Source: Podaxis mareebaensis
Lineage: Eukaryota > Basidiomycota > Agaricomycetes > Agaricales > Agaricaceae
Assembly: GCA_018524725.1 (NCBI GenBank)
Contig: JAEUWP010000091.1
Span: 62,001 to 126,000, forward strand
DNA: 64,000 bases
Direction: 5' to 3'
Made by a program: the position numbers and the translations under genes. Each line of letters starts with the position of its first letter. Positions within the stretch are counted from its first letter, which is position 1. The notes under the pieces were generated by a model, which saw nothing but the letters and a program-made list of their open reading frames with translations, made no database searches and was not told the DNA's origin. Below are positions 42,236 through 52,445 of the stretch, one piece after another.

Positions 42236-42508
42236 GGTCGGACAAACCCACAAAACAGGCGCATCACCGATTGATCCCAATCATCTTATACATACACCCA
42301 ACACTAGGAATATGATGTTTTCTCATGGGAGAAACCGATACAAACACGGTCATCCCATGACCCATGAAACCTTGCGGACACCCACTGCTTCTTCTTCTCC
42401 ACCGAAACTATGCACGCCAAAGCAATCCTATATGGCCCTCGACGTCAACCCCGTGCTGCAGCCTTCAACAATAGCCCACCACCAAATCACACACCCGCAC
42501 CTTGAACA

Positions 42509-42515
42509 TATATAA
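42509..42515 (+). promoter_or_regulatory. TATA box of GH20 copy C
   Basis: TATATAA 73 nt before the ATG at 42588. The spacing is the same as in copy B (30219 to 30298). Confidence 0.6.
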
Positions 42516-42587
42516 CCTCACATTCACATCCACTCGTTAGCCTATCTTCTTCATCCGGATTCCATCCTCCCCATCCCCAGGTTCGCC

Positions 42588-44738
42588 ATGAACTCGTTTT
42601 ACCTGCTCTGCACCTCCCTCTGCTTCACACTTGTGCTGGCAATATGGCCTCGACCACAAAACCTAACAACCGGATCTACGCCTCTCCGCCTCGCACCTTC
42701 CTTCTCCATCAAATTCTCCGGAATCAGCCAAGTTCCAAAAGACCTCTCAGATGCAGTCCAACGCACCTCAGAACACCTCAAGACGGATAAACTTCAAGCA
42801 CTCGTACCAGATCGTGGTGCTTCATCGTCATCTGCAGTTCTATCCGCACGTACCTTAGGATCACTTACCCTCCGCTTGAATTCTGGTGCGGGTGGGGATA
42901 CTGTGAAGAGTATTAGTGAAGAGGCCATGCAGGGGTTAGGGACACAGGATGAGAGTTACAGTTTGCAAGTTCCGGCGGATGGGGGAGATGCGGTGTTGAG
43001 CGCGAGTACTGCGTTGGGGTTGTTTAGAGGGTTGACGACGTTTGAACAGTTGTGGTATGAGTTGGATGGTGCGACTTATACCTTGCAGGCGCCGATTCAG
43101 GTCACGGATGCGCCGGCATATGTGAGTGTGGTTTGTCGTCTTTTGGAGTCTTTACTGATGAAATACGTGTAGCCGTACCGTGGATTCATGTTGGATACTG
43201 CCCGTAACTAGCAAGTGCCTCGAGCGAGCGAAATGGAATTGCATATTGACTACATGTCTAGTTTCCCCGTCGCAGATATCAAACGCACCTTGGACGCGAT
43301 GAGCTGGGTCAAGATCAACCACTTCCACTGGCATGTCGTCGACTCCCAATCCTTCCCTCTCGTCGTCCCTGGGTTCGAGGAGATATCCCTAAAGGGAGCA
43401 TACTCCTCTGCACAGGTCTATACCCCGGACGATGTTAAAGACATCGTCCAATATGCCGCCGCAGTGTGTATCACCAACTCAACTCCGCCTCTAGCTTGGC
43501 TGATGGTCTAATACATTTATTTGCAGCGCGGAATCGACGTTGTGATCGAAATTGATACCCCAGGACACACCTCTGTCATCTCGAAATCTCACCCTGAACA
43601 TATGGCGTGTCCTGAAGCCACCCCTTGGTCCCAATTTGCCGGTGGTGCGTGGTCTTGCTATCCAAATACTCAACCAATATATGTTCATGCTATCAGAAAC
43701 GCAGAGCCTCCTGCTGGCCAACTTCGCCTCGCAAGTCCTGCAACAACCACCTTCACTGCCAACCTGTTCAAAGCCGTCTCTTCCATGTTCCCGTCCAAAT
43801 TATTCCATACCGGTGGTGGTGAGATCAATCAGAATTGTTATGCCAAGGATCCCGAGACTCAGCAAGACCTCAGTACGTCGTTGTGTGTATACAAGCCGAT
43901 AGACGGGCGCTGATATTTTTGACAGAGTCTCAAGGAAAGACATTTGAACAAGCATTGGACGCATTTACGCAGGCTTCGCATTCTGTTCTTGCAGATGCTG
44001 GGAAGACACCTGTCGTTTGGGAAGGTGAGCCTTCTTTACGAGTTGTAAGGTGCTCAGTTGAACTGTACGCACAGAAATGGCACTCGAGCACGAGGTTCAA
44101 TTGAGAAACGACACCATTGTCGTGTAATCCCTTCCTCTTCTTCACCCCTCTCTTGTACTCACCACCTGCTACAGAGTTTGGATTTCATCAGAGCACGCCG
44201 CAGCAGTCGCGCAAAAGGGCCATAGACTCATTCATGCTGATTCTGGTTTCTTCTACCTCGATTGTGGAGGTGGAGGATGGCTCGGTAATAACATCAATGG
44301 GGATAGCACATGTGGTGTTCTCAAAACGTGGCAGAAAGCGTACTCATTTAATCCAACTGCTGGGCTGACGGCTGATGAAGCTAAATTCGTTCTTGGGGGT
44401 AAGCATACATACTTTGTTTCGCTCCTTTCCTGTACGCCACTCACTAATCCTCCTTCCACTCTTCCCTCTTCCCCTCCTTTTTTTGGGGGGAACTTGGGAC
44501 AGGACAACAACTATTGTGGGCAGAACAATCTGGACCCTCGAACTTGGACCCCATCGCTTGGCCACGCGCAGCATCGTCAGCGGAGGTGTTTTGGTCGGGT
44601 CCTGGAGGGGATGTCCGAACGGCGTTACCGAGATTGCATGATGTTGCGTATCGGTTCGTACAGAGAGGTGTGAGGGCGATCCCGTTGCAGCCGCAGTGGT
44701 GTGCTTTGAGGCCTAATGCTTGTGATGCTGATGCGTGA
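42588..44738 (+). CDS. GH20 beta-N-acetylhexosaminidase copy C, catalytic Asp lost
   Basis: GH20 enzymes remove terminal GlcNAc/GalNAc from chitin oligomers and glycans; the fungal enzymes are secreted. Nine exons fit in phase: 42588-43121, 43173-43210, 43262-43463, 43527-43644, 43705-43872, 43926-44024, 44075-44123, 44175-44398, 44503-44738, giving 555 aa, the same length as copy D. There is a signal peptide (about residues 1-18), the N-terminal GH20b domain, then the barrel: RGFMLDTARN, HFHWHVVDSQSFPL, EIDTPGHT, and WISSEH to YLDCGGGGWLGN. The catalytic motif reads HTGGGEINQNC; copy D has STGGDEINQNC. The Asp that positions the substrate acetamido group is thus Gly, while Glu remains. GDSTCGVLKTW replaces GNSWCDPFKTW. 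Intron 2 has a GC donor. It is probably an inactive but still expressible paralogue. Confidence 0.88.
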
Positions 44739-45138
44739 TTATCCTGCCTAACCTTGCTTTCCTTTTTTGGAGGTGGGTGGGAGGAGTGTTTAGGAAATAT
44801 GTAGGTGTCGAGTAGAGATACCGGGCGTAGGTATGGCGAGTTGGGTCGTGCATGCCCGAAGTATGAATTAGTTAAATATCTAGTGAATCGAGAGAATAAA
44901 AGGAGTCCTATACCTTTGACTATCGGTTTCGGGCCTCAGCCAAGCATCGTGTCAAACTCGCACACCAACTTGCCATTTCACCATGTGGATGAACAATGGG
45001 AGGGCGATGGCATAATGCATCTCTCCACCTCTATTAATCTCAACTGGTAGCAAACAAAAAGAGTATATCCGATCACCAAGTACATCTGGTACCGAAAACA
45101 AAGCACGAATCCAAGCAAAGTTAACCACACGAACGCGC
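44739..45138. other. Convergent 3' region, GH20 copy C / epsin
   Basis: 400 bp between two converging genes, with no gene or repeat seen. Confidence 0.45.
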
Positions 45139-47359
45139 TCACAAAAGCAAATCGTCTCCTCCACTCGCACTGGAGCTGGCACCCGCACCCGCACCTCCAA
45201 AGCTCCCAAACGCAGCCCCACCACCCATACCCGCACCAGGTCTCGCATTACCTCCCTGAGCACCACCCCACAACCCAGCCGTAGCCTTCTCCTTCTCCAA
45301 ATCCTTAATACTCTTCCCCTGCCCTTGTCCCTGCCCAGCCCCGCCCGTACCAGTCGAAGTACCCTTCCCAGTCGAAGCCAATGACAAATTCCACAAATCG
45401 TCAAATCCGCCAGCTGAGGCTGGTTTCTTCTGTTGTGTGGATGTATTTACAGGCGAAGCAGTGTTGGCTCTCATCGGCGTGGGCAACATTGGACTTGCGC
45501 CACCCATAGTCATAGGTTGTGTAGGCCTCATCCCCATACCAGCACTGGCACCGAAGAACCCTTGTTGTGGCTGAACGGGTTGAACGGGTTGCAGAACGGG
45601 TGCGCCACCGATCGACCCGGTCGCTCTGTGCACCCCGCCAACACCAGCTCCCATACCGCCCATACCGCCAAACACGTTTGGTTGTTGTGGCTGTTGTTGT
45701 GTTTGAGTCTGAGTGGGAGACAACGGCGCAGTAGCACCCAACATCTGCATCAAGTTCGGTTTCGCTCCCGTTGGTGCCACTATAGGGGATGGCGCAGCGG
45801 CGGGGGTAGCAGCGGGAACGGCGGGAGGTGCTTGGACGGGTGCAGCTTGGAAGTCGTCAAAATCGTCATCTGATAATGCATATTAGAAAAATATAAAAAA
45901 TTTAAGGCACGAGCATTATGGTGTTAACTTACCGTCCAGATTGACGGGCTTCGGCAGCGCCTTATTCGTCGCCAACCCAGGTACCGTCATGACCTCCGCT
46001 GCAGGGGCGGGGGCAGGGGCAGGAGGGACATCATCGTCAAAGTCTAATAGATTCGGCACAGGCGCCGGTGGCGGCGCAGAAGACTTCCTCGCGGGTTGTG
46101 AACGCAACGAGCTCGACCTGTTTACAGTTGACGAAGATCTAGAGGGGACCTCATCACCGCCAGCATCATATTCCTCGTACTGCCTCCTCCCACTACCCGA
46201 GTCCGAGAATCCGCCCATACGAGATGAGCTCCCACCCCCGTAGTAATCTGAACGAACCAACACGTTAATAGGAGTCCCTTTTGCTACGGAAATAGCTCCT
46301 CGACATACCATTACCGTAGCTCGATCCACCCCCAAGGGAATCACTCCCAAATCCGCCATATCTGCTTCCTCCGCTGCTGAACGACAGCCCGCCGCTGCCA
46401 TAACCACCATCATTCCCTACACCAATGTACTTGTTCCTGTTCGCTTTGGCCTTCCGTCTTTCGGCGCGAATTTTCTCTACGTCCGAGAGAAGCTCGACGA
46501 GCTCTTTTGCGCGGTTGCGGACTGTGGGTATTATGCGAAGATAGCACCGGCATTGCAAAATTGTAAGAAAGGAGGAAGCATACCGTTAATACCCTCATCC
46601 TTCCCCTTCTCGTCAATATAATGGAAACTGCGCAGCATCTTGAGTGTAGATATATGTGATCTTGCATCGTCGACCACGCGTTCTGAACCATGTTTGACGA
46701 GGTACTCGAGTAATTGCAACGCCTGCCATCCAGAACGTTCCAAAGGTCAGAATAAATTGACTTGGAAGAAATCGACACTACGGACCTTGTATATCTGACG
46801 CCACTGCCTCGCCTCTTTCTCCATAAACCGAGCATAAATGCACGGCATAATCTCGTTGAACTGCTGACTGCACCACAATGTCAACACCAACCCACATCCG
46901 GGTCCAGTCTACGGGGTAAGAACTCACAAATTGAATGTCCTGTCAAAGTCCTATATCAATGATCGAAAGTCTCCAGCCTGGATCATGATACACACCCTTG
47001 CGCAATCTCTTGCATCAACGTTGAACTTGCACCCCTACACAAAGCCCACGGAGCACATCAGCTACTACTAACCTCCTCCACGCAGAAAGAAAAAAGGACG
47101 CGCACCAAGGCTCATCGTTCGTCGCCTCCCTAACCTTCGCCTCCATCTCACTAATATTCAACACCACATTCTTCGCCTACACAAACGACGCAAAATTCCA
47201 ATCAATTCAGACATGCAAGGTACAGCATATCAAATCCCATTTCGTCAACAAGGGCATGGTGACGGAACAGGAAATGCAACGCACCTGGTTATACATACTC
47301 TTGATATCATATAATGTCAACTGGGACAATGTATTCGACAAGGATTCGAGTCTGTCCAT
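45139..47359 (-). CDS. Epsin (ENTH-domain endocytic adaptor)
   Basis: Epsins bind PIP2 and clathrin at endocytic sites. Nine exons: 47285-47359, 47106-47176, 46996-47034, 46928-46939, 46786-46867, 46584-46722, 46309-46521, 45933-46247, 45139-45869, giving 558 aa. The ENTH domain fills residues 1-150: LYDIKSMYNQ, VREATNDEPWGASSTLMQEIAQG, FNEIMPCIYARFMEKEARQWRQIYKALQLLEY, HGSERVVDDARSHI, MLRSFHYIDEKGKDEG and VRNRAKELVELL. Exon 4 is only 12 nt. The tail is Gly/Ser then Pro/Ala-rich with LLDFDDD (a clathrin-box-like L-L-D-F-D), two DDF-type acidic patches, and a Gln/Gly/Met-rich end. No NPF motif was seen in the parts read. Pieces of its last exon are scattered upstream of GH20 copies A, B and C. 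It is the yeast ENT1/ENT2 type. Confidence 0.92.
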
Positions 47360-47901
47360 TTTTGCGGGTTTTGGGGGTCCTTTGGGCTTGTCTCCGTGAG
47401 GTGTAGGATGTACGAGCAATTGGGAGTGAGAATGAGAAGCGCCGAGGAAAACTGGGCCGAATGCAAGTTGGTTGTTGGCGTTGCTGTGCTGAGTTGAGAG
47501 GTCGGCCGTGTGAGCAAGTGACGAGTTACACTTCTGTCAGGGCAGTCCATCCCCATCATTCGTCCACGTGCCGAAGCGATACGACAGCAATCCGACTCGG
47601 CCATAGCTCACCCAATATAAAGAGTCCAAATCGCCCTTTTATTCTTTCAACGGTGGCAAAGTAACTAGTTCATGATCCAACCATACACAACCCAGCTCGC
47701 AAACCCTACGACTAGCACCACAAGCCCCCTCACACACCGTCTCGCGAATTTCTCCACCCGATTCCGACTCCAAGCCAACTCAGCACCCGTATACTTCTTG
47801 AGTACATCCCTCACTCGCATCAAAAACCTCGCCCACCTGCATCACAAACCCAATCAATCCATCTCACCTTTCACTCTCGGGAACCAAAGGGGTAGGGATA
47901 A
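47360..47901 (-). other. Epsin promoter / GH20 copy D 3' region
   Basis: About 540 bp with no gene recognised. Frames that extend the epsin start upstream lack an ATG with domain support. Confidence 0.4.
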
Positions 47902-50050
47902 CTACGCGTCAATGTCACAAGCATTGGGCCTCAAAGCACACCACTGCGGCTGCAATGGGATCGCCCTCACACCTCTCTGCACGAATCGATACGCAACATC
48001 ATGCAGCCTCGGTAACGCAGTTCGGACATCACCGCCAGGACCCGACCAGAATAATTCTGCTGATGCAGCCGCGCGTGGCCATACGATGGAATCGAGGTTT
48101 GAGGGGCCAGATTGCTCCGCCCACAACAGTTGTTGCCCTATCGGAATGTAACATCAATCAAGTTCAAAATAACAAAATTGAAGAAAATGAGATCAGTGGG
48201 GTGAAGGCGAATGATCTACAAAGCATACTTACCGCCGAGGACCAACTTAGCCTCGTCGGCCGACAGTCCAGCAGTTGGATTGAATGAGTACGCTTTCTGC
48301 CACGTCTTGAAGGGATCACACCAGCTATTCCCGTTGATGTTGTTACCGACCCATCCTCCCCCTCCGCAGTCGAGGTAGAAGAAATCGGAAGCAGCATGAA
48401 TGAGTCTGTGGCCCTTCTGCGCGACTGAGGCGACATGCTCCGACGAGATCCAAACACTGCGGAAAGTGGCGTGAGCATAAGACAAGGGATAACGGGCGAT
48501 ATGGACTCACAGTACGATGGTATCATTTCTCAATTGAATCTCGTGTTCAAGTGCCATTTCTGCTCTTCATTCCAGTCAACTATCCTAAACCTTGGAGAAG
48601 AGCCCTCACCTTCCCAAACGACGGGTGTCTTCCCGGCCTCCGCAAGGACGGAATGCGAAGCCTGCGTAAATGCGTCCAATGCCTGCTCAAACGTCTTTCC
48701 TTGAGAACCTGTTGAACGAGGTCAACACCATGCATCCGGCTCGCATGCAAGGAGGAACATACTGAGATCCTGCTGAGTCTGAGTGTCTTTATCATAGCAA
48801 TTCTGGTTAATTTCATCACCACCAGTGCTAAAAAGCTTGGACGGGAACATTGAAGAGACAGCTTTCAACAAGTTGGCGGTGAAGGTGGTCGTTGCAGGAC
48901 TTGCAAGGCGGAGTTGGCCAGCAGGAGGTTCTGTAATTCCGATGGCATGAATACATTGCATACGGCATTTCATAGAAATAGGACACACCATTGGCGAACT
49001 GAGACCAAGGCGTAGCCTCAGGACACGCAATATGCTCAGGGTGAGATTTCGAAATGACAGCGGTATGTCCGGGGGTATCAATCTCAACCATAACGTCAAT
49101 GCCACGCTATAATTTAATACGTCCGTTTCTCAGAACCAACATCCAAGTGGAGATTGAATGAACATCACTTACTGCAGCGGCATATTGGACGATGTCCTTG
49201 ACGTCTTTGGGGGTATAAACTTGCGCAGACGAGTATGCTCCCTTTTGCGATATCTCCTCGAACCCAGGGACGACGAGAGGGAAGGATTGGGAGTCAACGA
49301 CGTGCCAGTGCAAATGATTGATCTTGACCCAGCTCATCGCGTCCAAGGTACGTTTGATATCCGCGACAGGGAAACTAGACGTATACATCAGCATATAACA
49401 CCCCTTCGTCTGCTCAGGACACTCACTAGTTACGAGCAGTATCCAACATGAATCCTCGATACGGCTACGCGAATTTCATCAGCAAAAACTCCCAGAAGAT
49501 GAGAAATCGCACTCACATATGCTGGCGCATCCGTAACCTGAATCGGCGCCTGCAGGGTATAAGTCGCACCATCCAACTCATACCACAATTGCTCAAACGT
49601 CGTCAACCCTCTAAACAGTCCCAACGCCGTATTCGCGCTCAACACCGCATCTCCACCGTCCACCGGAACCTGCAAACTATAGCTCTCATCCTGTGTTCCT
49701 AAACCCTGCATCGCTTCCTCACTAATACTCTTGACAGTACCCCCGCCCGCACCAGAATTCAAGCTGAGCGTAAGTGAACGCAAGGTACGTGCAGAGCGAA
49801 CCGCGGAAGAAGACGAGGCTCCACGATCCGGCACGAGTGCTTGGAGTTTATCTTTCTTAAGGTGGCTCGAGGTGCGTTTGACCGCGTCCGAAAGGTCGTT
49901 TGGGACATTGTGAATACCGGAGAATTTGATGGAGAAGGAAGGTGCGAGGCGGAGAGGTGTAGATCCAGTGGTCAGGTTTTGTGGTCGAGGCCATATTGCC
50001 AGTGCAGGCGTGAAGCAGAGGAACGCGTAGAGGAGGGAAAGGAAGTTCAT
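47902..50050 (-). CDS. GH20 beta-N-acetylhexosaminidase copy D, catalytic residues intact
   Basis: Nine exons with lengths identical to copy C: 49517-50050, 49427-49464, 49173-49374, 48989-49106, 48763-48930, 48610-48708, 48511-48559, 48233-48456, 47902-48137, giving 555 aa. Signal peptide MNFLSLLYAFLCFTPALA, then the GH20b domain; the barrel has RGFMLDTARN, HLHWHVVDSQSFPL and EIDTPGHTAVISKSHPEH. The Asp-Glu catalytic pair is in FSTGGDEINQNCY, the later barrel reads WISSEH, FFYLDCGGGGWVGNN and NSWCDPFKTW, and the end is GQQLLWAEQSGPSN to WCALRPNACD. All splice sites are GT-AG, including intron 2 (GTGAGT). This is the copy expected to be the working secreted enzyme for chitin/GlcNAc turnover. 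Confidence 0.95.
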
Positions 50051-50134
50051 CGTGAACTTCAACGACGCTCTGGGGGGTGAGAATAGAGTCCGGGTTCAGA
50101 AGGCAGAACCAATGAGCGGATGGGAATGTGGGGA

Positions 50135-50141
50135 TTATATA
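50135..50141 (-). promoter_or_regulatory. TATA box of GH20 copy D
   Basis: TATATAA on the minus strand, about 85 nt before the ATG at 50050. Upstream sequence to about 50290 resembles that of copies B and C (for example the 'ccgatacaaacatggtc' stretch on the minus strand). Confidence 0.55.
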
Positions 50142-50767
50142 TGTTCGAGAGGGTTAATTTAATGTGGCGACTGCTGCTACGGTTATGAGACACGGGCTAC
50201 GGCAAGCTAGGGTTGGCCCAAGAAGAAGCCATGAGCGTCCGCGAGGTTCCACCAGTCATGCGACCATGTTTGTATCGGCCCCTCCCATGCCAAAATATCA
50301 TTATCCATACTGGGCACCACAGAGGCGTTTGAGGGCCGTTCTGAGGTGCGGCATGTGCAGCGGAACTGAGGATCTTGTGGTCCTTCTAGAGGGGAGTGAT
50401 GCAATGTGCGAGCTGTGTTATGATCTGGTTATGATCTGTGGTTTCGAAGTTGCTTCACATGGACAACAAAAATTGACAGTTGTTGGGTCTTGCCGAAAAA
50501 CCAGGAGCGCTCTAACAGCTTCCAACAGTTGTAGTTTTATGTCATGCTGGTGATAATGTGGAGATGGAGGGGATCAGAGGAGACCGCCCATACATAAGTA
50601 ATTGAAAAATCAAGCTTGCCCCTGTGCGCTTCTGTGCAGCACAAAAATCCAAATTCAGGGCGAGGTCCGGCAATACGGTATCACCACATTAACAAGTATC
50701 ATTAAATGCACACTAATAAATAGATATCGTACTTTGTGAGCGTTGTTATTGTAGCAGAGCTCGACAA
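50142..50767. other. Upstream region of GH20 copy D
   Basis: The first ~150 bp is the conserved GH20 upstream sequence. The rest shows no gene. Confidence 0.4.
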
Positions 50768-51935
50768 TTAAGGGAATGATGAAGGTGATCCCCTAACCAC
50801 CATTGTGCATATTTCCTGCACTTTCTTCTCGTATTCCTCGACGAGCTCCGGGCGTAGAAAGTGATACTCGCACAGCCCATCCAGGACGTCGTACACGTTA
50901 ATCAAAAACCGGTCCTTCTCCTCCTCCGACGCTTTTACCCAAAACTCCGGCGTAGCATACGATAGCAAGTTACCAACCACGTCGATGTGTTCCAACAACA
51001 CAGCATTCTCCAATGTGAGGTCGACAATCTCCCTAACAGAGACACGTGAGACCAAGTTGGCCTGGGATAGACTTCCTAGAAGTCGACAGAAGGTATAAGC
51101 AGCGTCAAGGTATTGTTGGGTCACCAAGAAACGCCTTCCTGGGTAGATGCTGAAGCTCATGCCCTGTGTCGGCTTCTTTAAGCGGAATGCTATACGAGGA
51201 GCTTGGCAGACGTACAGGGTTCCAATAGTGATGCCACGCCGCAAACGCACTTTGCGAGACGCATGAGACAAAGTATGATGCTGCCTCGTGTTTGGAGACC
51301 TCCAATAACATGTGCTTGATGTTGACTGCGCAGGCAGTAACAATGAGAGGCGACACTCCCGTCACTACAGAAGAGACCAGTTGGTACGCGAGCTCAGCGA
51401 GCTCGCCGAATTCCCAGTTGTTGGATAGAACGAGAACACGACATGCGTTCGCGCATTCCTCCCTTGAGTGACTGGAAAGAACATGTTGGAAGCGGGAATG
51501 CCAGTGGGGAGTCCAGTCCTGGGCTGGTGTAGAACGAGAGGACGACGAGCCGGAAGAGGAGAAAGATTCTTCCGTGTCAAACAAATCTTCATTATCAAAA
51601 TCTGGCCGGATGCCCGAATCGTTATCTCCAGACTCGGCGTCCACCCCATCAAAAGAATAACCCGACCCCAGCTCGTCCAAAGCATCTGGTTCGAGATCCT
51701 CAAAGGCCATGCTCGAACTCTCAACTTTGTTAGGGTATCTCCCCGAGCGGAATATCGCTAACACGCGCGCTTGCGCGAGGGCGTCGTTCCGCGCTTTGTC
51801 TTCGGCGGCTACGCTGGGTGACCACACTTTCTGGAATCTCGGAGACTGGGGTGGGAGACGGGGTGAATGTTTCGCAAAGCTTTCCGTGTTAACGTCTGGT
51901 TCACTTGACCAGATGTTCATGATGAGGTCTGTCAT
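50768..51935 (-). CDS. Uncharacterised helical protein
   Basis: Two exons (51216-51935, 50768-51163; 52-nt GT-AG intron, phase 0) give 371 aa. The N-terminal ~130 residues are acidic and Ser-rich (EDLEPDALDELGSGYSFDG; SSSGSSSSRS). From HSRFQHVLSSHSREECANACRVL to the end it is a run of amphipathic helices (YTFCRLLGSL, VSVREIVDLTLENAVLLEHIDVVGNLL, DRFLINVYDVLDGL), in the manner of MIF4G/HEAT-type repeats. No family could be named. It has no signal peptide, membrane segment or catalytic motif. It diverges from the lipase gene (52446, plus), with about 510 bp between the two starts. Confidence 0.75.
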
Positions 51936-52445
51936 CTCAGCAGAGACGGATTATCGGTGGGGCTTGTGGCGGTAGCGGCAAGGAAGGTGTAGTGAGTGTG
52001 AGGACCAGCCAAGAGATGAGAGTTTCCAAACGTAGGGACGGTCTTTTAATACGTCCAAGCGATGTACTGAGGAATAAACGCGTGCGGCGCGTGGCAACGA
52101 CATTGAGGAACACAAGGCGGGTCTTGCATCAGCTACCACAAAAGCCATGGACTTGTCGCTATGTACGTATGTACCAATTGTCTTCGAGGTGAGACCCTGT
52201 CGAACCTGTCATTGTGCTAAATGGGACCTATAAGAAGAGAATAAACAATCGCTGGTCTAAAGTGGGGGCTCGAGATGGAGAAATGCTAAATGGTTAGTCC
52301 CTTGATTGAATCTCGGATAAGATCTTCCGACCAGAAGTCAGATGATCTCTTCCAGCCACGTGTCTGCTAAATCACGAGATTACCCAAACCCCAATCCTCC
52401 GAATTAAAGATCACACATGAATATTATGTCTTTTCTTCCATAACC
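51936..52445. other. Divergent promoter region
   Basis: 510 bp between the starts of the helical protein (minus) and the lipase (plus). No coding evidence. Confidence 0.45.
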
